A DNA stretch of 64,000 nucleotides from Apostichopus japonicus (lineage: Eukaryota; Echinodermata; Holothuroidea; Aspidochirotida; Stichopodidae), in assembly GCF_037975245.1 (NCBI RefSeq), contig NC_092569.1, positions 26,591,168 to 26,655,167 on the forward strand, written 5' to 3'. This document shows, piece by piece, positions 12,301 to 24,290 of the stretch (its first letter is position 1; each line of letters opens with the position of its first letter). The notes under the pieces were generated by a model that was given only the letters and a program-made list of their open reading frames with translations, ran no database searches and was not told the origin of the DNA. The translations under genes and the position numbers were made by a program.

Positions 12301-13141
12301 ACTGCAAACTGTATTTGTTGTATATAGCTTCATATTATTACAGTAGTTGTATTATTTTGGTTGATCTTTAGAAACAGTGGGTCAGACCATTGAGAACATT
12401 AAATTAAACATGTTAAACCTAATTTTTCCTTACTTTGAATGTTTTTATTAATTTTTGGAAATAGTTTACATTGATTTAAGTTAATACCAACACCTTTTAA
12501 GGAATAATTCAGGCCAGATTTTGAAAAAGATCCGGCAAGATTTTGAAAAATATCCGGCCGGATTTTGAAAAATATCCGGCCGGAACCGGAACCGGATAAT
12601 TCCTCATGCACTATCCGGCCAAATAGTCCAGCCGGACCGGATATCCGGTGCATCCCTATACAAGTGCACAGATATATAAAATGATGTACACAGGAACCAA
12701 GGAACAGTTTCAAATTAGAGACAAAATTCAGAATCTTATACAGAAACTGCACTTAACTAAATTCTTCCCTGTATTGCACATGTTCAATTTAGAAACATTT
12801 CCTTGTGTCAAGGCTTTTTCAATATTCCACTGCTGAAACAATCTCATCTTTACAATTCTACAGCTTGCTTACCTACTTACCTCCCCCAACCCCTTCCCCC
12901 AAAATCAGGGACTAACTTTGTTATCCAGGCATGCTAAATTTACTTTGAGGTTTACAAAGGTTTTTTTTTCTGACATTAATAAACGTTCTAAAATCACTCA
13001 AGTGTACAAAACATTTTTCGTTAAAAGCATCTATTTGGTAACTAATAAATATTGCCAGTTTCCAATCATTTTGTAATATATCACACCTTTCTCCAAGCTT
13101 TTGACATTCCTACTGGTGAGGGTGATCCTGATTCTGTGGGC
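9312..13141 (-). CDS. RPS20: Ribosomal protein S20 (three coding exons; N-terminus unresolved)
   Basis: A component of the small cytosolic ribosomal subunit (uS10 family). Coding exons on the minus strand are 13141-13087 ([18 protein letters not shown]), 11106-10907 (VCADLK through [34 protein letters not shown] and SPSEIVKQI) and 9368-9312 ([18 protein letters not shown], then TAG). Phases fit: AAG G|TG TGT at the first junction, and ATT|ACA at the second. Donors are gtgtga and gtatcc; acceptors end ttcag and accag. Animal S20 has about 20 more residues before HRIRIT. I find only an 11-nt candidate exon at 13541-13531 ending ATG|gtaagt, which would give a start directly before AHRIRIT. A missing small exon is equally possible. 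The second intron carries a hAT element. Confidence 0.93.
11506..12658. mobile_element. Non-autonomous hAT element in RPS20 intron
   Basis: The ends TAGGGATGCACCGGA and TCCGGTGCATCCCTA are inverted repeats of the TAGGGATGCACCG type known for hAT elements. The flanks aacaagtg (11498-11505) and tacaagtg (12659-12666) form an 8-bp duplication with one difference. Both sub-terminal regions carry many copies of the palindrome-like CCGGCCGG/AACCGGAT. No transposase frame is visible in the AT-rich centre. Confidence 0.88.
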
Positions 13142-14103
13142 CTGTTAGACTGCAGGTCTGATAAAAATGTTGCTGGTTGTATTCTGACAACTTGGGATTT
13201 CTCTTGCAGTTACAATCTTCATTGAATATGTCACAATCGGGTGGGAACCCACCTCCACCATGGATGGATAGATACAGCCTCACAAGACTGTCTTGCGACA
13301 AGAAACAATGAAATTGTGCCTTTTTTCTTCAGGAAACCGGTGTTACACATAGAGCACAGACCAAACAGGTTTTATTGGAACAGGCCTAGTAACAGCCATA
13401 CGCCAGTACAAACTGAAATTAAGGTGTGTAAATATTTATGGTTGCCAAAGTCGAAAGCAATCAACTAATCACTGTTACTGCTCGCTTAGTTTAGTATAAA
13501 AAAAAGGATTGGGAGGGACACTCAACTTACCATCAATGACCCTATAGGAGAGAAAAACAAACTGAAGACACCAAAAATCAGACCTGATTACAATTCTTAA
13601 AGTGCTTGTCCAAAGCGTTCTTAAACCCATTCACACTACTTGCAAGTTCAACTAATTCACAACCCTATTAGCAAAAAGTTATGCCAAATATTAATCCTAC
13701 TTTGTAACTTCTGGAGTTTAAGACAATGACCTCTGGTACAGCTACTATTAGCAACCATGAAAAAGTCCGTGAAGGATAAATGGTGAAACACAATCTTGAA
13801 AACCTGAATCAAGTCACCACATTACCTCCTAACCAGGCTTACTCTGATACACCCTATTCACCTATGCATTCCCATCCGGGAGGGGGTGGGGTAAGTGGCT
13901 ATCTGTCCCCTAAATTACAGTAATGAAACATAAAAAGAATGATTGTTTGGTTGTTATGCTAGGCCTAGTATGACTATCATTGAAGAGGCCTCAGTATGCT
14001 GTGAGCATTCTTGATTCCTGCAAGATATACTAACACTGTTGTTCTAGTGCTACTAGGCTAGGCTGGTATAGACTAGGCTCTTTGAGTGTACATTAACTTC
14101 AAA

Positions 14104-14362
14104 GTGGCTATTCTTACGACTAGTTGTAACAATAATTCCCTTTTACGCATGCGCAGTTGCTTTAACGTGGCTTTTTTTAACACTAGGAGTACTATTTTTA
14201 CGACTAGGAGTAAAAATATTTTCCGGTTAGGGGTTGGGTTAGGGGTTAGGGTTACCCCTACTACATGCCCAGTTGCTTTATTTACTTTAGTTCGCATGAA
14301 TTCTCCGATGTCGTGAGAATAGTTTATAAATAATTGTTACGACTAGTCGTGAGAATAGCCAC
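14104..14362. mobile_element. MITE-like element with about 30-bp inverted ends
   Basis: The left end GTGGCTATTCTTACGACTAG and the right end CTAGTCGTGAGAATAGCCAC are near-perfect inverted repeats extending inward to TTGTAACAAT/ATTGTTAC. The inner part repeats ACGACTAGGAGTA-like words and a short TTAGGG-like run. A target duplication is not clear. Confidence 0.65.
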
Positions 14363-14497
14363 GGCCCATTAACTAAGGCTTTCATTGCATCAAGTCTCAT
14401 ATTTTGACCAGTGATTCCTACCATGTGTAGCCTAACGTAAGGAATACTAGTTTTAATAGAACTTGTACAATGAATGATGGTGTATAGTAACTTCGCC

Positions 14498-14563
14498 ATG
14501 GAAAGCACAATAAGTTTGTTAAATGATAGCAGTGATGACGATCTCGCTGATTATAAGTTTTAA
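14498..14563 (+). other. Possible 21-codon start exon or small ORF
   Basis: A strong start context (gccATGg) opens a 21-codon frame rich in Ser and Asp (LLNDSSDDDLADYKF) ending at TAA. It could be the first exon of a plus-strand gene, but no convincing donor or continuation is seen. It may be chance. Confidence 0.15.
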
Positions 14564-16950
14564 TGAGCAGATTAGTTCTATTCTTTATGATTTCATAGAT
14601 AGTTCGACCAGATTGCGAGATAGAAAGAACTAAACTGGCATTGGTCGGTAGTTTAACTGCACGAAGCAGGGTAAACTTCCCTAACTACATACTGGCCTGG
14701 AAATTTACTGACTGTAATTCCGCTTAGTGGGTGAGATTATCAATGAAGTTGTCTCAAAATATGAAATTGATGTTTCTTAGTTTTACTGTGGGAATTAGTT
14801 TTACTGGCTCTGTTGGTTAAACTGAGAGATTTGTAGAATAAAATTGCGACTGAAAAGTGGTTTGAATTCGACCAACGAACACAACTACAGTGCTGTGTCT
14901 GTTTACCAGTACAGCTGCATACGTATAACTCTAATTTAGGGATCGCGCGAAATTACCGTATTCTACCATTCAGCCCACGTTAGGCTAGGCTATGTTTTGT
15001 CACGTTGACTTTCATGCAAACGTGCTGATAGGCTGACATTGGTTGCACATGTGCATTTGTATGTCAACCATCATAATGTATTTGTTGTAGTGGCAGAGTT
15101 GCTTATTCGGCCTTCCATAGAAAAGTTAGTTTTATGTTTTCGGGTGTTCAAAGCCTACAAGCCAACACGGTATTTACGAGTCAAATTATCACCATTTGTG
15201 ACCTACGAGTACGTTTATATTATTTCGAGTATATATCCAACCATTCTATAGCGTTTAGAGTGTATCATTCTACAGTTATTTTGTTTCCTTGTTTTTCGTG
15301 TTTTTTTGTGAGGAACGGTGTAAATATCTCTGTAAATACAAGTTGTTTTATTACTTTACTACGGACTTTCGTCAGTGTGTGTTTTTATCTTACGGATTTT
15401 CGTCTTCGTTTTCAGCTAATTTTAGTCGGCTTTTCAGCTCCGTGCACGGACATCACATTTGCCATTTTATCTTTCATGAAGGAACCATATTACTCAAATT
15501 TACGACAAGGAATTTAAAGGAACATTACCATTGTTTCTAATTGCTGACCGACGTAATCAAAGTCTGATGTGTGGCAGAATTTGAACAGCGGTGAGCCAGC
15601 AAAATTCTGCAGTTCTTCTGAACGTGTTGGGTTGATCGAAAAGAAAGATCAATGGAAAAGATTGTGATATAGCGCCACTACTTTTATACCAAACAACGTA
15701 TGGAAATGACAGAGAGGTTCAATGTTCCCAATATTTTCTTTTCTAAGAGGGATGTGAATGAAAGAAATGACTTGCCTGTGTCAACTGTCCTTTCTAAAAG
15801 TGTCAATGGTTTATAGAATGGTTTGGATGGTTTTTTTTAAGATTTACAATAAGGTTTGAGGTTTCTGTCATTATGTGATATTGTTTTTCATAGGGAACAT
15901 GATGTCCCTCCTGAACCCCTTTCCCAACTAAACTTCTAATCTAACTAACAACACAGTAGTTCTAAATCATTCAATTTTATGAGCAAAAGCAAGTTTTACG
16001 CGGTCAAATCATCATTTGTTTGTTTCATTGAAATTTGGACATAAAATAGTCGAGATATTCAATGCGTCTTTTAGGCCACTATAACATCTACAAAAAAAAA
16101 AAAAAAAACTCGTCTGATGAACCACTTAAAACCAACCAGAATGGTATAACTGCACTATAGACAAATAGTTGTAAACGCGGCAAACTCAGCATTGTGAAAC
16201 CCGGTGTAAGTATAGGTTGGGGTTGAGATCAGCTAGTTTGGTTTGAATAGTATCGCCCAGCCTCTTTCTTGAATACTAGAGCAATATATAGACATTTACC
16301 TCCGGATAAATCATAAAGGATTAAAGGCCGGGAAGCTCGAGGTTTAACTTCAGTCTTGGTATATCGCCTATAGGGCCAAAATTATAAAAGAAGTGAGTGG
16401 TATAGAAATGCTTTTTTTCTAGCTATTCGGTTTTCAAAACTATTCAGCTTTGAAATATGAAAAATATCTGGTTCTGACCAGATCATAACGTTGTGTCCTT
16501 GGGCAATGCAAAATCTCCATTGCCTCTCTTCACCCAGGTGTATAAATGGGGACTTGCGAGGTAACTTGTAAATATATTTGCGTGCGCCGGTTTGTGGCTG
16601 AACCCTATATGTACTGTGGGAAGTCTCCGAGGGGACAAGTAGATAGTGGATGTGACCAGTTACCAGTGACCAGGGCTTAAGTTGATAAGTCGTGTGACGG
16701 GGCCTTGGCCTTGTAAAAGACTGTAAACCTTTAACTTTAATTTGGCAGTGATGACGTCGGCTCCTGTGTGCAGGCCAAAATAATCAGGTTGATCCATTGT
16801 TTGATATATTCTGATAACTTATTCACCTAAGTTCTGTTGTTCTGCATATGAAAAACAAACATCACTGAATGACATTGAACACCATGTCATAGATAATTTG
16901 TTCTAACATGTTCTGTTGTTCTAAGCAGTCATAAAACTGGTTTATTTGCT
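14564..16950. other. No gene recognised
   Basis: Upstream side of RPS20 and intergenic sequence. Open frames at 15039-15540 overlap in three frames and have no recognisable motifs. I see no repeat structure apart from short A and T runs. Confidence 0.45.
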
Positions 16951-16955
16951 ATTGA

Positions 16956-16956
<1 letters not shown>

Positions 16957-17006
<50 letters not shown>

Positions 17007-17028
17007 GGGCTTTAGTGAGATGCATATA

Positions 17029-17112
<84 letters not shown>

Positions 17113-17168
17113 TTCCATATCCTAAAAGCCAAAATTTAACAATCGCTATATGATCTCACTAAAGCCCT
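16957..17168. repeat. (TA)n arrays bracketed by a 15-bp inverted repeat
   Basis: Long TA tracts occupy 16957-17008 and 17026-17110. The words agggctttagtgaga (17006-17020) and tctcactaaagccct (17154-17168) are perfect inverted repeats around the second tract, so the region can fold into one long hairpin. A further TA array lies at 17419-17568. Confidence 0.85.
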
Positions 17169-17418
17169 CAATTGAAAAGCGACACTTCCTGCGTCATCAC
17201 ATTTCAGTGACCTTATACTGCCAAAAATAATGCATCCTTGTTTCTAATGTTAAAAATAATCATTAATAACAAACAATGCGCTTATCGGTGTATCAATTGG
17301 ATTTTAAACTGCCTGGCGAAACATAAAGTATAGTCATAAACATGAGAGGGAAACTAATTAAAAAAAGGAAGGAAGAAGGTGTATCTGATATAATAAGAAA
17401 AGAACTGTATGTTTATGT

Positions 17419-17568
<150 letters not shown>

Positions 17569-17758
17569 CTATTCATTGCAACGAGATGACCGAAAAATGA
17601 CTGATATTACATTGAGATATGGAGGGTTAAAGTGAGCAGCAATATAGGAAAACCGGGGAAATTCTTCTTCTTTTTTAATTTGTTTTTTCCACTCCATTTA
17701 TTGATATTTTTCGCTTCAATTGAAAAATCAACTTTAATTCGGATTGCTACAATTTATA

Positions 17759-18193
17759 TCAACGATAACATTTACGACGTAACAAAATAACACTTATTCC
17801 CCCAAACAATATAAAGAAACAAACAGAATTAATGGAAAAGGAATTCGCAAAAAAAAAACAGGGGAAATTCTTTTTAATGGGGCGATAATAATCGCTGACG
17901 TGGTCAGCAAGTCTGCGTTTACTTTCCGCCACATATAAGACTTTACAATTTGTGCAGACGATAATATAGACGACATTACTAGAGATGCAAGTAAAATGAT
18001 TGGTGACCAGAAAAGTACTATTAGGTCCAATAATACTGATAAGTTTGTCTTTAAACACGCATTTACAAGTGTTACATCTCTTGCGTTGGCAAGGGTATGT
18101 TCCCGGGTTCTGATTAACGTTTGTGAGGGAGTGTGTGTTTGAGGCCCGGACCAGGTGATCAGAAATATCAGTACGGTCCCGTTTATATGACAT
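17759..18193 (-). pseudogene. Penelope-like element, C-terminal GIY-YIG endonuclease remnant
   Basis: The minus-strand frame has the arrangement known from the C-terminus of Penelope-like elements: a DHLVRA block, a CQRKRCNTCKC cysteine cluster, a long spacer, and then VVYIIVCTNCKVLYVAESKRRL, which corresponds to the GIY-YIG nuclease core (usually VIY-I-C-C-YVGET-RL). The expected GET is AES here, so a conserved glycine is replaced. The reverse transcriptase that should precede it is absent, and the frame ends just after the domain in low-complexity sequence. It is a 3' fragment, probably dead. Confidence 0.75.
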
Positions 18194-18194
18194 T

Positions 18195-18560
18195 AAGGAA
18201 GATATTGCAATATCTCCTTCAGGAGCGTCTTGTTGCAGAGAATATGCGGATTTTCTCCTTGGGTACTCTCTTCCCTAAAGGTCTAAATTCCAAGTTCGAT
18301 ATACTTTAGTTCTCTCCCTCAGCTAATACCCTGTCCTTATCCTCAGTTCATTGTGCTCTTCTCCCGTCCGTTCAGTGTGTGGTTCTCTTATTCATTTGTG
18401 CGTATCCTTAAAGACTGTGTGTTTTATCGTGTCTTGTTAGTTGTACTCTTGTATTTTTGTATCACTCGTTGAAGGGTTTATACCCGAAACGAAGTAATTT
18501 AATAAATTTACTCTTGCATAGTATAAACCATGTTTTCGAGCTCCATGTATTTCTATCCTA
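18195..18560 (+). mobile_element. Second Penelope-like 3' fragment, opposite orientation
   Basis: The plus strand reads an LGTLFPKGLNSKFD-type ending, as found at the extreme C-terminus of Penelope-like proteins. Non-coding tail sequence follows, containing a small stem-loop gggtttataccc with cgaaacg after it. It abuts the minus-strand fragment 17759-18193, so two 3' pieces meet in opposite orientation. The assignment rests on a short motif. Confidence 0.45.
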
Positions 18561-18578
18561 TGCAACGCAGTATTTCGA

Positions 18579-18609
<31 letters not shown>

Positions 18610-18612
<3 letters not shown>

Positions 18613-19190
18613 TAATAACAAAAAGTAAGATTTAGCAACAGCTGACATGTACTTTACTACTCTACTCGGTTTAATTTCACGATTCATAGAAAATGTCATA
18701 AAAGTTACACTGAATAAAAAATCGCACCATAAAACCATTTTATCGCAGAGATCATTAATACATTAAAAGAGATATATCAATCGTATACATGCATGCAACA
18801 GAGCAAAGATAAATGACAGAATAGGATGTTAAGAGAAGGTTGAAAAGAGGCAGAGTCGTCAGTGTGTTTATTTATGAATCTTCTTAGTAATCAATAAACG
18901 ATGTTTTATAGAGATTCAAAATGATGCATGAGTGATTGCTAAAACTTATTAAGAATATGATATGCGATCACTCATCCGTTGACAATATAACCGTTATATC
19001 ATTAAAGATATAGATCAGGGTATAGACAAAATCACACCGGCATATAGCACACCGAGAGGGTGAAATGAAAAGCTGTATTTTGAGCTGTATATGGTTAAGT
19101 TGATTTTGTTTCATTCTGACCAAGTCTCAGTTTAGTTGCACATAATTTGTTACCCCATAATATCTCACTAAGTATTCGATATGGTTGTCA
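18610..19190. other. No gene recognised
   Basis: AT-rich spacer after a short TA tract at 18582-18609. I see no recognisable coding or repeat structure. Confidence 0.4.
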
Positions 19191-19194
19191 CGTC

Positions 19195-19365
19195 ACCGCT
19201 GAATCGATCACAGTACAAGCAACACAACATCGTTCAACCGATCACATCACCGTACAATCGATCACATCACATAACAATCGATCACAACACCATACAATCG
19301 ATCACATCACAGTACAAGCAACACAGCATCGTACAACCGATCACATCACCGTACAGTCGACCACT
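19195..19365. repeat. Imperfect tandem repeat with cgatcacatcac core
   Basis: Words such as aatcgatcacatcac and acagtacaagcaacacagcatcg recur in an irregular array with units of about 18-20 bases and a longer period of about 108 bases. A short piece of the same array is found in reverse orientation at about 19895-19940, inside the inverted part of the next element. Confidence 0.7.
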
Positions 19366-19556
19366 ATGGAACGCGAAAAGGACTTGTTTTGAACGATGAG
19401 TCATGTAGCTCGCGAAGCGGACGTGTATAGCCGCTGGTATGGCGTGAGCACTGACACATTCAATGTAAATATCGACACCTGTTGTGATGGCGCGGGTTAC
19501 GACTTCCATACCCGACGGTCAAGGATAAACTTTTTCATTTTTTCGCAGCTCATTTG

Positions 19557-20551
19557 AAGAAAATACGAATTACTGTGCTTCTTTGTCCTTATGAAAAACC
19601 AACTCAGATGATGGGAGTTGAATATAACAAACTATATATATATTTTTTTACCAACCCAAATCTCAGATGGGGGGGGGCTCGGGGGGGGGGCACTAGGTTT
19701 TCCAGGGGGCATGTCCCCCCTGGCCCCCCTTGGCGACGCCACTGCTTTCATAACAAAAATTATCATAATAATATTTAAATACACTCATAAAACAGATCGG
19801 GCTTTTCATACAAAATAAATGAAAAGTTAAAGCGGAATAAATTTCATTTACAGAGTAACATGGATATGCAGACCTTCACACACACACACATCGCAATGCG
19901 ATCGATTGTATGGTGTTTTGATCGATTGTATGGTGTTGTGGCCTATGGAACGCGAAAAGGACCACAACATATGATGATGTTAATGATGATCTAATTGTAT
20001 ACGTTCATGTACTAAAAAACTTACGAGGTCAGATGCTTGTAGGAATAAATGGCAAATGTTCACACCTGCATACTGAGCCATACTCGATGTGTGATCCAAC
20101 TTTGGATTGCATGGTGAGATCCCTGATAGGAGCCAATAACGATGCTGGAACCTGTTACATCTTAATAGATAATGGGAGAAAATGAGAAGGACAAGAAAGG
20201 AGTCGGGGGTCATGCACACATTAATTCAACAAATGTAGGTTCTATTGATAGGGTTAGGCATAATATCGACAGCATGTGTTTCATATCCTCTGCAAAATTC
20301 TGCGCGTTGTTAAAATCATTACCTCAAAAATAGCAATTTCCGGAGATATCTTCAGATCGAATTTAGCATCAAATGTGGCACCATTTTGCATCTAGCCCAT
20401 CCTCCGTATGCGAAAATTTTCCAAAGGTGCACCCCCTCCCCTTAGACCCCTCCCCCAGGACAGCAATCCGTATCCACCTAAGTGCCCCCCATCAAATGCT
20501 GGTGCCCCCCTGTGCCCCCCCCCCAGACTGAAAAGTCTGGTGACGCCACTG
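19557..20551. mobile_element. hAT-type MITE, copy A, with an internal inversion
   Basis: The right half (20168-20551) matches copy B (22591-23158) and ends TGGTGACGCCACTG followed by tatgaaag. The left half is present at 19557-19744 but in reverse orientation, ending CGCCACTG followed by ctttcata, which is the reverse complement of tatgaaag. A single inversion of about 19557-20167 explains both facts: it moved the left half and its original flank, including the 8-bp target duplication. Confidence 0.8.
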
Positions 20552-20559
20552 TATGAAAG

Positions 20560-22580
20560 GCCTATATAGTTGGAGCAATAAACCCTGATGAACCGCGTTT
20601 GATTAATATGACATTTACTTACGGGGTTTTATTAATCATGAGTTTGTAAGGCTTATTATATATTCTATTTGAAAATTGCATTTCTTTTTAATATCGTCTA
20701 CCATGTTCAAAACGTGATATCTGTGGTATTATCAGAAGCAATTACCGCATCGCTGAGAATGAATATTCCCTTTATGAGAACGAGAGTCTTTTCTTTCTGA
20801 TTTTGAACAATGAGATGAGCCTATACAAAAAATTTGATGTGACTTTATGAGATATGAAAGACCACTGTTGTATATGTTCATGGATTTACACCTATATGAT
20901 ATAGTAAAGGGTGTAGTATCCAAAGATTAATCCCTAAATCGTATATTGACGTTGCGTCCATTTTAGTTCACGAGTTGGTACAAAAATCCAATATTTTGTA
21001 GATATTTATTCCAGTTATTGGATGACTTTCATGGTTACCAACGAAAAACCCATTGTGACATAAACCAGTAGAGTTTGAGAAAGGAGCTTCCACAAATATT
21101 TTCTTGTGGAGTTTTTAATGCTGTCAGAGCTCAGCCGTTGCAAAATAACTGTTCAAATAATGTTTAAAAAAATCGTGACATAACAATTTCCCCAAGTGGC
21201 GCACTAAGCGGGTGGGGTGGGGGTGCGCCCGGATACCAGTCAGGGAGGTGCCATGCTACAGCCCCCATGCTCCCAAATTCATTACTGTTTTTGTAAATCA
21301 TTGTGTAATCAGTTCAAGACTTTGCCAAAGATAGCATCATTTTGCATTTAAGTCACCTTACATTAAACACAATATTCTCAAAGGGGAGGGAGAAGCCTTA
21401 GACCCCCATGTCAAGGAAGAATTCGCCACGGGTGCCAGCTATTCTAGGTACGCCACTGGATTTACCGTATTGTTATATATATATATAGTTTCTTTTCTTG
21501 TTCCTTTAAACTCTCGTTGGCTATAACTTGGAGTATTCCTATTCATTGGAGTCAAAAGGTTACCGACCTACAATAGGCTCATGTTTTCCGTTGGCACAAT
21601 TGATGTACACATAATCATGCAAGGTATAACGGCCAATGGCACCATTTTGTTTCTATTTCCTCGTTGTGTTAAATCTGGTATCATTGGAGGCGTTAACGTT
21701 GGTCAAGACGATAATGAAATGAGGACCAGAGAGGGGGAGGAGAGGGGATGACTGACCAGTCAGCTCAGGAGTTTTTGGGGCCCAGATGGCCTGCATGTAC
21801 CAGCTATTATCCAACAAAGGTCGCAAGTTATTACAATGTAACTTTTTTACGTTTGACCCCATAACCTCATTAATTTTCATAAGGTCAGTGTTAAAAACGA
21901 TAGGCACACGCACCTCAATATAATACATCCACATATATCCAACACTCCGTTGTTGAGTTTTCGCGAACCAAAGCAAGTGTCTCAGACGTACACACATACG
22001 CTATAACCTGACTGCATAGGTTCCTTCAATCAAGAAACCAAATATGGCAATAACTCAACCAAAATATTGTTCCTGTAACTTCATATGAACAGCAGAGCAC
22101 CATTGGTCGACATTCAACACTATTTGTCACTGATAAACTGTTAATGTTAATGTAAACAAATATTTCAGGCTATAGGTCTTGTTTTCCTATTGAGTTTTGT
22201 GTTGCATCTGAGAAACTGAACCAATGATAGTGTGTCAAACTAAGTAGTCCAGCCGCTTTAATTGATAGGCCTCGGATGTACTGAGGGTTGTTTCTCAAAT
22301 ATTAAAAGTTGTAACGCAGTACATCCTGCGGTGATAACAGAACTGTTAAGCGGTCTATATACCAAAATTAATTTGTGCTCTCAGTCAACTTTCAAGTTCT
22401 TTTCTGATGTTCACGCTCATTAAATATTATGTCTCTTCATAGTGATCTCGTTAATGACTGTAAAAATGATAGTTGGAAAATATTGAATCAGTGGGCCTTA
22501 TATATTTACAATAAAGTTGTATTCAGAACTTGGGATTAATCTAGACACTTTTTCCTGGGAGAGGATGCGGTGGGGGGGGG
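20560..22580. other. No gene; one degenerate transposon end pair
   Basis: Mostly unannotated. At 21196-21470 a G-rich stretch opening AGTGGCGCACTAAG and closing TAGGTACGCCACT looks like another, degraded member of the CAGTGGCG-ended families. No target duplication is clear. Confidence 0.4.
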
Positions 22581-22590
22581 GTGGTGTAGG

Positions 22591-23158
22591 CAGTGGCGTC
22601 GCCAAGGGAGGGGGGCAGGGGGAGGGCACGTGCCCCCTGGAAAACCTAGTGCCCCCCGAGTGCCCCCCATCTGAGATTTGGGTTGGTAAAAAAATATATA
22701 TATATTTTGTTATATTCAACTCCCATCATCTGAGTTGGTTTTTCATAAGGACAAAGAAGCACAGTAATTCGTATTTTCGGATAATGGGAGAAAACGAGAA
22801 GGACAAGAAAGGAATTGGGGGTCATGCACACATTAATTCAACAAATGTAGGTTCTATTGATAGGGTTAGGCATAATATCGACAGCATGTGGTTCATATCC
22901 TCTGCAAAATTCTGCGCGTTGTTAAAATCATTACCTCAAAAATAGCAATTTCTAGAGATATCTTCAGATCGAATTTAGCATCAAATGTGGCACCATTTTG
23001 CATCTAGCCCATCCTCCGTATGCGAAAATTTGCCAAAGGGCACCCCCTCCCCTTAGACCCCTCCCCCATGACAGCGATCCGTATCCACCTAAGTGCCCCC
23101 CATCAAATGCTGATGCCCCATGTGCCCCCCCAGACTGAAAAGTCTGGTGACGCCACTG
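22591..23158. mobile_element. hAT-type MITE, copy B (intact ends)
   Basis: A 568-bp element with ends CAGTGGCGTCGCCA and TGGTGACGCCACTG, flanked on both sides by ggtgtagg (22583-22590 and 23159-23166). The 8-bp duplication and CAG...CTG ends fit the hAT superfamily. The interior is non-coding. Just inside the ends it has G-rich and C-rich tracts with repeated GTGCCCCCC words. Confidence 0.88.
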
Positions 23159-23166
23159 GGTGTAGG

Positions 23167-24035
23167 GTATGGGCAGTGGCGTAACTAGGTCAGTGCAGCT
23201 GGTGTGGACTCATTTTGCCAGGGCCATATGGTTCCTATGACCGATAACAGCCTGAAGATAAGTGTTTGAAATCAGAATATTTATTATTTTCCTTAAACAA
23301 TGTTCAGTTCGTTAAGTTCTCTCACTTTAACCATCAAATTAGGAATTCAAACCAAAACCTGTCCTCAACAGAGAAAGCCTAAACGTTGTCATATCTAGAT
23401 GTCATGAGGTGACAAGTTTAGCCAAAACCCAAACCATGAGTGGGCTTACTAGGTGAATGCAGACTCTCCTCTGTTGGCCCATTTCTATTGCTGCACCAAG
23501 GGTAGACTGCTCCCTGCAGCTCCACTGGTAGGACTGGGCCAGGGAGTAGGGGGGAGGAGAAGCGGGGGGGGGGGGGGTTGATTGCATGTCACCTGTTTAT
23601 ATCTGGTTATGCTTCTGGTCGAGTTGGCATAGTACAGAGTTGTAATGAGACACCTCATCCTAAGTACAAGTAATTATCAGTGATTTTCCTGGCACCAGTT
23701 TAATCATAGACTCAAGTCACTGTGTTAGTTCTATGGGAAATTGTTTTACAATCTTCTTGGATTCGCTAACTACCTGACTGTTTTGTGACTTGAGTGTGGC
23801 TGTTTACAACACTGGCGTAATGACCGCAGTTTTACTCAAGGGTGTAGGTCATGGGTCAGTCTGCCCCTGATGATGACTCCCGGAAATGGATGGAACGAGT
23901 GACCAAAGAACATAGAGAGAATTAGTGTTGATAATTATCACGCTATGTTTATTCGATGAATCTTGCACTAAGTAACATAAATACATATATCTACATATAA
24001 ATACATACATACATAAATATATATATATACATATA

Positions 24036-24081
<46 letters not shown>

Positions 24082-24290
24082 TACATAATCCAGTAAGGAT
24101 TATAATATCTTAAATGAAAAAAATGCTGCACAGTGAAACATTAACCAACTGCTTTAAAGCCTGGACTGTATATACAGCAAACTGATGGACAATATAGTGA
24201 AAATATATATGCTGCAGATGTGACCATTAAACCAACAATGAAACAATATGGTGAATTCTCATTCTAAACAAACAAATATATTATCACTAG
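23167..24290. other. No gene; TA tract at 24010-24076
   Basis: At 23173 another CAGTGGCGTAACTAGG-type transposon end begins, but I cannot find its partner. A TA microsatellite lies at about 24010-24076. Nothing else is recognised. Confidence 0.4.

Noticed and set aside
14221-14256. TTAGGG-like run, possible telomere sequence
   Set aside because: Only a few imperfect copies inside a MITE-like element; too short for an interstitial telomere.
18466-18492. Hammerhead-ribozyme-like hairpin with cgaaacg after the Penelope-like tail
   Set aside because: Penelope-like elements can carry such ribozymes, but the core ctgatga-type sequence is not complete here, so I only describe the stem-loop.
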